Under the pieces are notes generated by a model, which worked only from the letters and a program-made list of their open reading frames with translations, was not told the DNA's origin and searched no databases. Made by a program: the position numbers and the translations under genes. Shown piece by piece: positions 9,865 to 19,346 of a stretch of DNA of 64,000 nt; the first letter of the stretch is position 1, and each line of letters begins with the position of its first letter. The stretch spans positions 553,965-617,964 of the forward strand of contig NZ_BMNE01000003.1 in the NCBI RefSeq assembly GCF_014646295.1. Direction: 5' to 3'. This DNA is from Nocardia rhizosphaerihabitans (GTDB lineage Bacteria > Actinomycetota > Actinomycetes > Mycobacteriales > Mycobacteriaceae).

Positions 9865-10851
9865 ATGAGCGAACGCGCGATGAGTTGGGAGGAACTCAGA
9901 AGACAGGACGGTGAACCGGCCACGGCAGAGGTTCCGGCTGAGCTGCGGGGACTGCTCCATCGAGAAGAGCCGCCGCAGTGCGAGCGACACTTCCTGAGCC
10001 CCGCGGATTTGCGGGGTCGAGACGATGATGAATCAGGCGTCCTCGGAGGCTACTGTCCGCCATGGATCGCGACTTCCTACCGCCCTGCGAGGGCACGCCT
10101 GCCGCGGCCTTTGAAGGTATTCCATAACGGCGAGGAGCTCGATCCGGCCGTCGTGTATCCGCCCGACGAACGCGTGGTCTACCACGACCACAACTACCCA
10201 TGGGGATCTGTCTGCAGGATCACCAACGCCCTCGGGGCCTGCTCGGGCGTGTTGATCGGGCCACGTCACGTGCTTACCGCGAGTCATTGTGTCGACTGGT
10301 CGGGCGGGTGGGAGAAGATCGAAGTCCACTTGTTCGGCGCGACGGCTCGTGACTTGTCCTACGCCACGCGAGCGATTGCGTATACCGACATCACGGGAAC
10401 GGTCACGTCCACCACAGTCGATGAGGACTACGCCTGTCTCGTGCTCGACAAACCGCTCGGTGAGGCCTTCGGTTGGCTCGGCGTCCGGGAGTATGACAGC
10501 GACTGGGACGACGACGACGTTTGGTCCTCGATCGGGTACCCGGGGGACGTCGGCGGCGGGGTACACCCCACCTTCATCGGGAACAAGAGCATGGACGAGG
10601 ACGAGTGGGACTTCGGCTCCGGTCGCGCCATGAACACCAACGCCGACGTGATGAAGGGGCAGTCAGGGTCCCCGATGTTCGGCTGGTGGGATTACGACGA
10701 CGGCACAGGAGCTCGACCCTGGCCTTTTGCGACGGCAGTCATATCTTCGGAAAGCTTCGGCTTCTACCCCCCTACCTTCAGGATCAATTGGTGCTCCGGC
10801 GGGGCAGATATCGTCCGCCTCGTCAGGTACGCGAAGCGGAACTACCCGTAG
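9865..10851 (+). CDS. Trypsin-like serine protease without signal peptide
   Basis: A 328-residue chymotrypsin-fold peptidase. The catalytic triad is visible: His141 in LTASHC, Asp186 or Asp188 in DEDYACLVL, and Ser267 in GQSGSP. The closest familiar group is the V8/glutamyl-endopeptidase-like trypsins. The N-terminal 110 residues are acidic and proline-rich and probably form a pro-region. The start at 9865 is preceded by GGGAGGG four bases away; an in-frame ATG at 9835 is an alternative. Neither start gives a secretion signal, which is unusual for this fold. No companion inhibitor is next to it. Substrate unknown. Confidence 0.85.
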   Translation: MSERAMSWEELRRQDGEPATAEVPAELRGLLHREEPPQCERHFLSPADLRGRDDDESGVLGGYCPPWIATSYRPARARLPRPLKVFHNGEELDPAVVYPPDERVVYHDHNYPWGSVCRITNALGACSGVLIGPRHVLTASHCVDWSGGWEKIEVHLFGATARDLSYATRAIAYTDITGTVTSTTVDEDYACLVLDKPLGEAFGWLGVREYDSDWDDDDVWSSIGYPGDVGGGVHPTFIGNKSMDEDEWDFGSGRAMNTNADVMKGQSGSPMFGWWDYDDGTGARPWPFATAVISSESFGFYPPTFRINWCSGGADIVRLVRYAKRNYP

Positions 10852-11298
10852 CTCGACAATCCGGCGGGATGCGGCCGACGCACCGGTCGCGCGCAACGGC
10901 TCAGCAGTTCCGCAAGGGCACGCACTGGCGGGCCATTGGCCGTCGCAGAATTTCGAATGCGCCACCCACTGCCGGGTCCACCTCTCCGTTTCCGAACAGG
11001 ACCCCTGTCGGCGATGGCTTTGCGCAACCGGGTATCGACTTCTGCGAGTGCACCGAGATCCTCTCGTATAGCACTGCGGTCGAGAGTCCGGTCCGGCTCG
11101 AGACTGCCCCCCATCCTGGTTGACTCCTGGTCATCGTGGGTGCCTATCCCATCTGAGGACGCGGCCGGATAAGAACGTGGTCGAAGGTTCCCGTCCACCG
11201 GGAGGCGTTCTTGGGGGCCTGTCGAGTCGAACTTACTGTGACTCCGGCCACTGGAACGTTTCAGCGTGGCCTGCACTCATATCTACGAGGGAGTCTCT
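10852..11298. other. Intergenic stretch, no supported gene
   Basis: Between the protease and the histidine phosphatase there are 447 bases. A 144-codon frame on the minus strand (ending near 10842) contains the helix-like segment REDLGALAEVDTRLRKAIA, but it has no clear ribosome site and overlaps the 3' end of the protease, so it is not called. The last 15 bases carry GAGGGAG, the ribosome site of the next gene. Confidence 0.5.
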
Positions 11299-12015
11299 AT
11301 GAATCTGATGAAGTCTCGCCTGTTTGCGATGATCGCAGCGATCATCGCGGCGGTGGCGCTCATGGCAGTCGGAGCAGGTGGCGCGGCCGCAGCGCCGAAA
11401 ACTGGTGAAATGTTCCTCACCTTTGTCCGCCACGGCGAATCGGCAGGCAATACTTCCGGTCTGATCGACACTTCCGTCCCCGGACCAGGTCTGACCGAGA
11501 AGGGGTGGGTGCAAGCCGCTGCGGTAGCCGAGCTGCTCGACGATTGCAAAGTCGACGGCATCTACGCGTCGACGATGGTTCGGACCCAACAGACGGCAGA
11601 GCCGATCTCGAAGTTGTGTGGTCATTCAACAGTCGTCGAAGCGGGACTGCACGAGATCGAGGCAGGCATCTACGAGGGCACGCCGGAGAAGGACGCGCGT
11701 GAGGGCTATTTGGCCGCACCGATCCAGTGGCTGCAGGGCAACCTCGATGCCCGGATCCCCGGCTCGATCAACGGCCACGAGTTCAAGAAGCGCATGGACG
11801 ACTCCATCCAGGACATCCAGGACCGCGGCAGCAAGCGTGCGGTGATCTTTTCCCATGGCGGTGCCATCATGTTCTGGGCACTCATGTCCGTCTCCGATCC
11901 TGACATGAGCAAGCTGCAGTCCGATCCGCTGCACAACACCGGCCGGGTGGTCGTGAAGGGCACCCCGGCGAAGGGCTGGAAGCTCGTCTCCTGGGACGGC
12001 CATTCCGTCGGCTGA
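11299..12015 (+). CDS. Exported histidine phosphatase (phosphoglycerate-mutase fold)
   Basis: A 238-residue protein beginning with a basic segment and a hydrophobic core (MNLMKSRLFAMIAAIIAA) that ends AAAAAP, a convincing Sec signal peptide with cleavage near residue 33. The mature part is a histidine phosphatase: the phospho-accepting His is in FVRHGES near residue 44 and the second His is in IFSHGGAI near residue 184. Similar secreted phosphatases of mycobacteria and Nocardia dephosphorylate small molecules outside the membrane. The start at 11299 has GAGGGAG six bases upstream. It stands alone, with about 190 bases before the next (opposing) gene. Substrate not predictable. Confidence 0.9.
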   Translation: MNLMKSRLFAMIAAIIAAVALMAVGAGGAAAAPKTGEMFLTFVRHGESAGNTSGLIDTSVPGPGLTEKGWVQAAAVAELLDDCKVDGIYASTMVRTQQTAEPISKLCGHSTVVEAGLHEIEAGIYEGTPEKDAREGYLAAPIQWLQGNLDARIPGSINGHEFKKRMDDSIQDIQDRGSKRAVIFSHGGAIMFWALMSVSDPDMSKLQSDPLHNTGRVVVKGTPAKGWKLVSWDGHSVG

Positions 12016-12204
12016 ACACGCCATCTCGTCGTCCCCGCGGTCTGCGTCGGCAGGCCAGTTGACGGGCAACTGACCGACGCGGTGCGAGGCGTCGGGGCAT
12101 GGGCCGCTGCCAGCAGTGCTGGGCGGCCCATGTCGTGGCGATGACGGCGTGCGCGCTCGGACGGTGTCGGTGGGCATCGAACTGATCTCGAGTGCCGGTC
12201 GGAT

Positions 12205-13177
12205 CTATGGGTCGCCGAAAACACTGTGCCTGCTGTCTTCGGCGGTGGTGCGGCGCCATTCGCGGGGTGTGATGCCGTAAGTCACGCGGAATCGTCGGGT
12301 GAAGTGTGAGGCGTCGCGGAAGCCCCAGCGAAGGGCGATCATCGCGATGGAACGGTGACGTAGCTGTGGGTCGGCGAGATCGTCACGTATGCGGGCGAGC
12401 CGTTGACCGATGATCCATTGGGCGAGGCTGTAGCCGGCGGCGGCACAGATCTTGTACAGGTGCCGTACCGAGATGTTGAGGGCGACGGCGATGCGGGTGG
12501 CGTCGAGTTCGGGGTCGGCGAGATTGCGGCGGACGTAGCTACGGATCTCGGCGAGCATGATCTCCGCCGGTAGAACCGCGCCATCGTGGCGGTCGGGTTC
12601 GGTCGTCGTCAGCAACAGGCCCCGGATCAGGTCGATGCTGGCCGAGCCGGTCAGGCGCGCGGTCGGATGGGCGCTGAGGGTTCCTGCCTGCCGGGTCATT
12701 TCGGTGATGTGACCGGCGACGAGCCGGTAGTACGGGCTCTGCTGCAGATGCGGTGCGACCTTGCGGATGCGCTCTACCGGAAGATCGAGGTGGTCGAGGG
12801 GTACGTGCAGACAGGTCGACCCGCCATCGCCGTCCCATCGAAAGTCATACGGTGCGTTGAGGTCCATCAGGTGGAGATCGCCGACCGCGAGTTCGCGCTG
12901 GAGACCGTCCTGCTCGTAGCGGGCCGCGCCTTTGCGGTGCACCGCGATGGCCAGCATGGGCGACGGGCTCATCCTGATCTGCTTCGATGTACGGATCAGC
13001 TGGATGCCGGATATATCCGCGCGAAAGATGTTGGTATCTCCGAATTCCCACACATCGAACTGGGCGTGGGTTCTCATGCACCACATTGCACGGCGTGGAT
13101 GCATCCTGCATGGCGGCGGTGATCGCGTCGGCGCGTTCGAGGGGCGCGACCCCGTCGGTATCGAAAACAACGGCCAC
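12205..13177 (-). pseudogene. AraC-family regulator interrupted by a frameshift
   Basis: The C-terminal part is an intact AraC-type regulator: an AraC-binding-like sensor domain (GVDLH-like region GDLHLMDLNAPYDF), then a double helix-turn-helix with ALNISVRHLYKICAAAGYS and MIALRWGFRDASHFTRRFR. The usual family N-terminus, VVFDTDGVAPLERADAITAAM, is present but in another frame, starting at a GTG at 13177. The two frames meet at about 13075-13085, where CNVVHEN continues as THAQFDVWEFG only after a one-base shift. Joined, the protein would have about 323 residues. Either the gene is broken or the sequence has an indel error. From the intact frame alone translation could begin only around 13080, losing about 35 residues. 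Confidence 0.72.
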
Positions 13178-13337
13178 AATCCCGCCCTTCGGTTCGACCG
13201 GAAATACTCCGCCGGACCGCACGATCCGGGTGGCACTATCAGCCTAGAAATCGTGCACGCCGAGTCCAGTTTGCCTGGTCGGAGTGCCCTACGCTCGGCA
13301 AAGCGCCTGTATGTGGGCCCCGAGGTAGGAGGTTTCC

Positions 13338-16062
13338 GTGATCCAGCCGCTGGGACGAGCGGAGGAACTCGACCGCCTCTACGGCTTCATCGCCGCTGCA
13401 CGCAACGGTCTGGGTCGCGCGATAGTCCTGCGTGGAGAGCCGGGAATCGGTAAGTCGGTGCTGATCGAGTCCATGATCGGGTCGGCTCACGGGTTTCGGA
13501 TCCTGCGTTCGGATGGCTACGAGGCCGAGGCCAATCTGCCGTATTCAGGGGTGCAGCGCCTGGTTGGCTCGCTCGATGTCGACGCCACGCAGCTGCCCGA
13601 TCCAGAGCGGGATGCGCTTCGGGTCGCGCTGGGTATCGCGGTGGGTGCGGCGCCGGACCGGTTCCTGGTCGGTCGGGCGGTACTCGGTCGATCGTCGGTC
13701 GAAGGGGGCCGGTCCTGTGCGCGGTCGATGACGCACAGTGGTTGGATCGGGAGTCCTTGGACGCGTTGGGGTTTGTCGCGCGCCGATTGCAGGCCGAAGC
13801 GGCGGTGGTGGTGTTCGCGGCGCGCGCCGAGGACGATGTCGATATCCGGCTCGGCGGAGTGCCGGTGCTGCCGGTCGAGGAATTGGCGCGCCCCGCCGCC
13901 ATCGAGTTGCTGACGTCTCGGTTCGACGGGGTGCTCGAGCCGCGGGTGGCTGCCGACATCGTCGACGAGGTCGGGGGAAACCCGCTCGTCTTGACGGACC
14001 TGGCTCGTGAGCTCACCGCCCGGCAGCTCATGGATTCGAGCTTTGCTCCCTCACCGCTGGGCGCGGGTTCCCGGTTGGAACAGTTCTATCGACGCACGCT
14101 GGAGTCGCTGCCGGACGCCTGCCAGGAATGGATTCTGGTGGCGGCGGCGGAGTCCACGGGAGACCTGAAGCTGGTCGACCGGGCGACCGCGCTCCTCGAT
14201 ATCGACGAAAGTGCCGGTGAGGCGGCAGACATTGCCGGACTGGTTGTCATCGACGGAGCGGTGCGGTTTCGGCACCCGCTGGTCCGCGCGGCCGTCTACG
14301 GTGGCGCGACAGCCGCCGCGCGTCGGCGTGTGCACGGCGCGCTCGCACAAGCGGCGCAAGCTTCGGGATTGATCGATATCGAGGCTTGGCACGCCGCCGC
14401 GGCGACCGCCCGCCCGGACGCCGCGGTCGCGCAGCGGTTGGCCGACGCCGCGGAGCGGGCGGCGCGCCGCGGTGGTCTCCTCGCCTGCGCGAGCCTGCTG
14501 GCGCGTGCCGCGGAACTGAGCGAGGACCCCCGGCTGCGCGACGAACGGTTGCTCGCCGGTGCCGAATCGGCCTCCGCGGCGGGCGCCGCGCGATTCGCCT
14601 TCGATCTGACCGATCGCATCCCGGATCCCACAGTTCTCGCACCGGTCGACGCGGGGCGGCGTCTGTTCGTGCGTGCCTCGCTCGCCATGTTTCTCGGTGA
14701 CCCGGCGGCGATTCCGCTGGCATCGAATCAGCTGAGCGCGGCGGCGGAGCTGTTTCACGGTCACGATTCGCGCCGCGAGCACCTCGCATTGCTTCGCTCG
14801 TTCGATGCGGCGCTCACCGCCGAACGTTCGGTTGCCCGAGGCACCTTCCCTGCGCTCGGCGTGCGCATGCGTGCCGCAACGGCCGACGCCGAACCCGGTA
14901 TTCGCGCGGTGCTCTCAGGTCTGTGCGGCTTGATCCTGCAACCATGTGGCGAGACGGCGGCTGCGAATCGGTTGGCATTGCGAACGCTGGCCGAACTCGA
15001 CGATCGGCACGTGCTGGATTTCAGCGTGGCCGGGGTGGTACTCACGAGCGCCCTCTGGGACGAACGGGCCCGCAACGACTGGCTCGACCGCTGTGAGCGC
15101 ATCGCGGCACGTGCGGGCGCCCTCCGGGAGTTGGATGCGCTGCTGTGGATGCGGTCGCTGACCGATCTCGATCGAGGCGATGTCACCGCCGCAGGCCGAG
15201 CGATAGCGCAGGTCAGGGAGCTGCGGCAAGCGATGGGATATCCGGCCGAACATGTCGTCAACGGTGCCTATCTGGCCTGGACAGGGGCGCCGACGCCGGT
15301 GGTCGACCAGGTCGCGGAACTCGTCCTGGCCGCCGGGTTCGGCGGCGCGCACACCGCCACGATCAACGCGCTCGCCATCCGCAACCTGGCCGAGGGGCAC
15401 TACCAGGTCGCGTACGACCTACTGGCGCCGTTCGAAGCAGACCGGTTCATGCAGGTCACACCGCACCAGCTCCCCGAGTACATCGAAGCGGCCGCGCGCG
15501 CGGGCCACCCTGCCGATGCCGAGCGGGTCACGATCGAATTCACCGCGTTCGCCGAGCACATCGACTCGCCCTGGGCCCGTGGCGTCGCGGTGCGGTGCCG
15601 CGCGTTGATCGCACCAGCCGAGGACGCAGAGCAGCTCTACCTGGCCGCCATCGCTGCCCTGAGCGAGACGGACACCCCGATCGACCTGTTTCGCGCCCAC
15701 CTCCTGTACGGCGAGTGGCTGCGCAGGCAACGTCGCCGCGCCGACTCCAAGGTCCAATTGCGCACTGCCGCTGACGGCTTCACTCGTTTCGGCGCGGTGG
15801 CCTTCGCCGAGCGCGCGGCCCGCGAGCTGGACGCGTTCGGCGAGCGGTCGCAGGTCGCGGCCCAACCGCCACGGTGGAGCTGACCTCCCAAGAATCGGAG
15901 GTCGCGGCGCTGGCGGCGGCCGGCCACACCAATGCCGAAATAGCGGCCACCATGTTCCTCAGCGCCAACACCGTCGACTATCACCTACGCAAAGTCTTCC
16001 GCAGAATGGGCATTTCCTCGCGCCGCCAGCTCCGCGAGCACCTGCCGCCGCCGACGCGCTGA
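13338..16062 (+). pseudogene. Large LuxR-family ATPase regulator (LAL type) with two frameshifts
   Basis: Three consecutive frames add up to one LAL-type regulator of about 900 residues. Frame one (from a GTG at 13338 with GGAGG upstream) holds Walker A, GEPGIGKS at residues 33-40. Around 13700-13708, at a run of five G, the coding sense moves to another frame, giving GPVLCAVDDAQWLDRES (Walker B), then the long helical-repeat region to 15883. A second shift near 15870 leads to the C-terminal LuxR helix-turn-helix, [19 protein letters not shown] to [19 protein letters not shown] proteins are maltose- or antibiotic-cluster-type activators. As read, no complete protein is made. Two shifts could mean real decay or homopolymer errors. 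Confidence 0.8.
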
Positions 16063-16155
16063 CCCGAAGGACTACGTGCGATACGTGGTCCGTACGTGGC
16101 CCTGCATGGCCCATCGTGAACACAGTGCTCCGCACCCGCACGCGAGGAGGCCGCA

Positions 16156-16659
16156 ATGCCGATGATCACCGCAGATGACGGGATACAGATCTTCTATAAG
16201 GACTGGGGTCCGGTCGACGGGCACGCGGTCCTGCTGAGCCATGGCTGGCCGTTGCGCACCGACGACAATCCCGAGGGCCTGCCGGTCGAGGTATTCGACG
16301 CGATCCGCGCCGGCGAACGTGCGTCGCGTTCGCAGCTGTACCGCGACCTCGCCGACGGCCCGTTCTTCGGACACAACCGGCGCGGCGACGTCCCCCAGGG
16401 CATGCGTGACGCGTTCTGGTTGCAGGGGCTCGCGTCGGGCCATCGCGGCGCCTACGAGTGCATCGCCGAGATCACCGTGCCGTCGCTGGTCATCCACGGC
16501 GACGACGACCAGATCGTGCCCATCGAGGTCGGTGGCCTCCGCTCGGCGAAGCTCATCGCCGATGCAGAGCTGAAGGTCTATGAAGGCGCTGGTCACGCGC
16601 TTCCCGACACCGAGAAACAGCGACTGTCCCAGGACTTGCTCGACTTCATCGAGTCGTGA
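16156..16659 (+). pseudogene. Chloroperoxidase-type alpha/beta hydrolase missing its core
   Basis: The 167-residue frame starts like a non-heme chloroperoxidase/esterase (MPMITADDGIQIFYKDWG, LLSHGWPL) and then jumps directly to DDNPEGLPVEVFDAIRAG, which in family members lies about 75 residues further on. The lost segment contains the nucleophile elbow (GHSTGGGE type). A second shorter gap precedes VPSLVIHGDDDQIVP. The family is normally about 275 residues. All joins are in frame, and a good ribosome site (GAGGAGG) remains, so a small protein could still be made, but it cannot hydrolyse by the usual mechanism. The stop overlaps a GTG in the next frame, suggesting it once headed the hydrolase operon. 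Confidence 0.75.
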
Positions 16660-16682
16660 TCGCCGGAACGGAGAACACCGAA

Positions 16683-17522
16683 ATGAGCCAGCCGAAACAC
16701 ACCACCAAGCCGCCCATCGTCCTCATCCATGGACTCTGGATGACACCCCGGAGCTGGGACACGTGGGCTAAGCGCTACCGCGACCTCGGACACCAGGTGG
16801 TCGCCGCGGGCTGGCCCGGCATCGGCGATCGCGCCCCGGCCGATGTCAGGGAGGATCCGAGCGCGCTCGATGGCGTCGGCATCGTGGAGATCGTCGACTT
16901 CTACGCCGATCTCATCGCGTCGCTGCCGGAACAGCCCGTGATCATGGGCCACTCGTTCGGCGGGATCTTCACCCAGATGCTGCTCGATCGCGGCCTCGGC
17001 ATCGCCGGTGTCGGTGTGGCGCCAGGGCAACCGGCCGGTGTCCTCACACTGCCGTTCTCGACCTTGCGGACGGGACTACCGGTGTTGTCGAACCCGTTCC
17101 GTTTCGGCAAAGCCAGCCCGATCTCCAAGCGACACTTCCACTACACGTTCGGAAACGACCTCAGTCGCGCCGACTCCGACGCGGAATGGGCTGCGAGCGC
17201 GGTGAATTCATCCAACCGGGTGTTCTTCGAGGGTGTGCTGTCGTTGCCGAAGAAGAAGTCGGGCATCACCGCCGTCGACTTCCGCAAGCCCGACCGAGCA
17301 CCACTGCTGCTCATCTCCGGCGGCATCGACCACGTCGCCCCGCCTGCGATTCAGAAGGCCGCTCTGCGCAAGTACGCCCAGGGCACCGCCCTGGTCGAGC
17401 GGGTGGAATTCCCGGACCGCACGCACCGGCTGGTGAGTCAGGACGGGTGGGAGGAGATCGCGGACTACGCGCTCGACTGGTCGCTTCGCCATGCCGCGAC
17501 CCGCTTCCCCCAGGCGACGTAG
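16683..17522 (+). CDS. Alpha/beta hydrolase
   Basis: A 279-residue alpha/beta-fold hydrolase. The oxyanion region reads VLIHGLWMTPRSW, the nucleophile is Ser91 in MGHSFGGIF, the acid Asp is likely in SGGIDHVAP and the His in DRTHRLV near the C-terminus. It has no signal peptide. An ATG at 16683 with GGAG about ten bases upstream is preferred; a GTG at 16656 overlapping the previous stop (GTGA) is an alternative that adds nine residues. The metallo-beta-lactamase-fold gene starts 8 bases downstream, so they are co-transcribed. Such hydrolases act on esters or epoxides; the substrate cannot be read here. Confidence 0.88.
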   Translation: MSQPKHTTKPPIVLIHGLWMTPRSWDTWAKRYRDLGHQVVAAGWPGIGDRAPADVREDPSALDGVGIVEIVDFYADLIASLPEQPVIMGHSFGGIFTQMLLDRGLGIAGVGVAPGQPAGVLTLPFSTLRTGLPVLSNPFRFGKASPISKRHFHYTFGNDLSRADSDAEWAASAVNSSNRVFFEGVLSLPKKKSGITAVDFRKPDRAPLLLISGGIDHVAPPAIQKAALRKYAQGTALVERVEFPDRTHRLVSQDGWEEIADYALDWSLRHAATRFPQAT

Positions 17523-17530
17523 CGGCTACC

Positions 17531-18346
17531 GTGGCAGACGTCAGAATCACCCACGTCGGTGGTCCGACAGTGCTCATCGAGGTCGACGGATGGAACATCC
17601 TCACCGATCCGACCTTCGACGATCCGGGGCAGCGCTACGACTTCGCGCTCGGTACCTCGTCGGTGAAGACGAGCGGCCCGGCAGTGCGGGCGACCGACCT
17701 GCCCGCGATCGACGTCGTGTTGCTATCCCACGACCACCATGCAGACAACCTGGACCACGCAGGTCGCGCACTGCTGCGCACCGTGCCGCGGGTCATCACC
17801 ACGGCGAGCGGCAGCCGTCGGCTCGGTCTTGCACACGCCGAGCCGATCGTGCCGTGGCAGGAGACCGTCCTGGCCGAACCGGGTCGGCAACCGCTCAGGG
17901 TGATCGCAACGCCGAGCCGTCACGGACCTCCGCTCAGCAGGCCGCTCGTGGGCGAGAACCTCGGCTTCGCAATTCGACGTCCGTCGGAATCACGCGTTGC
18001 GGTGTGGATGTCGGGCGATTCGGTCTACTTCCGGGGACTCGAGCAGGTCGCTCGCCGCCTCGACGTCGATATCGCGCTCGTGCATATCGGTGCGGTCCGG
18101 TTCGGACTCACCGGGCGGGTGAAATACACGATGGATGCCCGCGATGCCGCCCGGTTCATCAGACTCCTCGAACCGCGCGTCGCACTGCCGGTGCACTACG
18201 AGGGCTGGACCCATTTCAGCGAAAGCCACGACCGTGCTCGCGTGCGTTTGCTCGCGGAGTCCGAGGGCGTGCACCACCGGGTGCGATGGCTTCCGCTCGG
18301 ACATCCGGTCGAATTTCCCGCTCCCATTACCCCGCTCGCGCCCTGA
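17531..18346 (+). CDS. Metallo-beta-lactamase-fold hydrolase (UlaG-like)
   Basis: A 271-residue protein of the metallo-beta-lactamase superfamily, closest in layout to UlaG/RNase-Z-like lactonases (DUF-type MBL proteins). The metal motif is LLSHDHHADNLDH, with later metal-ligand candidates in TPSRHGPP, MSGDSVYFRG and LPVHYEGWTHF. The GTG at 17531 was chosen because the family N-terminus (VRITHVGGPTVLIE) follows it immediately and it lies 8 bases after the hydrolase stop. It is probably a cytoplasmic zinc hydrolase. The operon context with three alpha/beta hydrolases suggests a lactone- or ester-degrading set, which is inference. Confidence 0.86.
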   Translation: MADVRITHVGGPTVLIEVDGWNILTDPTFDDPGQRYDFALGTSSVKTSGPAVRATDLPAIDVVLLSHDHHADNLDHAGRALLRTVPRVITTASGSRRLGLAHAEPIVPWQETVLAEPGRQPLRVIATPSRHGPPLSRPLVGENLGFAIRRPSESRVAVWMSGDSVYFRGLEQVARRLDVDIALVHIGAVRFGLTGRVKYTMDARDAARFIRLLEPRVALPVHYEGWTHFSESHDRARVRLLAESEGVHHRVRWLPLGHPVEFPAPITPLAP

Positions 18347-18369
18347 AATTACCGAAAAGGTGATCGATC

Positions 18370-19203
18370 ATGTCGTCTTCTCCTGTCCCGAATCCGCGTC
18401 CGCGTCGGTTGCTGAGCGTGTTGGCCGCGACAATTGTCGCGGCCGGTCCAGCTGTCCAGGCAATCGCGACCGCCGACCCCGGCGAAGCCACACTGGTGCT
18501 GGTGCACGGCGCGTTCGCCGATGCCACCAGCTGGGACGGGGTCGCGGCCGAGCTGCGTGGCCGCGGCTATCCTGTTGTCGCGGTGAATAACCCGCTGCGT
18601 GGGCCTCGCAGCGACGCGGCCGCCCTGCAGAGTGTTCTCGACGGCATCAACGGCCCGATCGTGCTCGTCGGGCACTCCTACGGCGGGGCCGTTATCACCA
18701 ACACCCACAACCCCAAGGTCGTAGCCAACGTCTACATCGCGGCCTTCGCGCCGGCGCAGGGCGAATTCGTGCAAGGACTGCTCGACCCCATCCGCTTTCC
18801 CGGCAGCCAACTGCTGCCGCCCGCACTGCAGGTTCGGGTGGTAGACGACCCCACCGGCATCGCCGGCCGCAACGTCGACGGCTACATCGACGCGCCGTAC
18901 TTCCGCACGATCTTCGCCCAGGATGTGAGCACCGAGACCGCCGCGGTCATGTACGCCCATCAACGCTCGGCTGCGCTGAACGCCAATCTCGAACCCTCGG
19001 GCTCGCCGTCCTGGGCGACCACTCCCAGCTGGTATCTGATCTCGGGTGAGGATCGCGTCATTCCCGCTGCCGCACAACGATTCATGGCCAGTCGCGCGGC
19101 CGTCGGCACGACCAAGGAGATCAGCTCATCGCACGCCTCCCTGGTGTCCCAGCCGGTCACCGTCGCCGAGACCATCGTCGAGGCCGCGAACTCTGTTCGA
19201 TAG
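18370..19203 (+). CDS. Exported alpha/beta hydrolase
   Basis: A 277-residue alpha/beta hydrolase with an N-terminal export signal: basic RPRRLL, a hydrophobic stretch VLAATIVAAGPAVQA and a cleavage region near ATADPG (about residue 37). The fold motifs are LVLVHGAFADATSW, Ser103 in VGHSYGGAV, and the late His in SSSHASLV. It matches the EstC/MekI-like esterase group in which HGAFAD is typical. The gene is 23 bases after the metallo-hydrolase, so it may share that transcript, and a strong hairpin follows it. Substrate unknown. Confidence 0.88.
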   Translation: MSSSPVPNPRPRRLLSVLAATIVAAGPAVQAIATADPGEATLVLVHGAFADATSWDGVAAELRGRGYPVVAVNNPLRGPRSDAAALQSVLDGINGPIVLVGHSYGGAVITNTHNPKVVANVYIAAFAPAQGEFVQGLLDPIRFPGSQLLPPALQVRVVDDPTGIAGRNVDGYIDAPYFRTIFAQDVSTETAAVMYAHQRSAALNANLEPSGSPSWATTPSWYLISGEDRVIPAAAQRFMASRAAVGTTKEISSSHASLVSQPVTVAETIVEAANSVR

Positions 19204-19226
19204 CAGGCAAGTCCTGGAAACGGCGG

Positions 19227-19259
19227 GCACCCGACCCCCTCACCGAGGGAGTCGGGTGC
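19227..19259 (+). terminator. Hairpin terminator after the hydrolase operon
   Basis: GCACCCGAC at 19227-19235 pairs perfectly with GTCGGGTGC at 19251-19259; inside, CCCT pairs with AGGG around the loop CACCG. The hairpin lies 23 bases after the hydrolase stop. There is no T-run after it, which is common for actinobacterial terminators. Confidence 0.75.
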
Positions 19260-19346
19260 TCGTTGTCCGAGGGAGTCAGGCCCTCTGTGGGTAGATGCCC
19301 TGGAGTCGTAAATGCCTGTGCCGTCGCTGAACTCGAGTGAGCGGCT

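Noticed and set aside
9865..12015. Idea that protease and phosphatase form a secreted pair
   Set aside because: The protease has no signal peptide and 447 bases separate the genes, with a separate ribosome site for the phosphatase.
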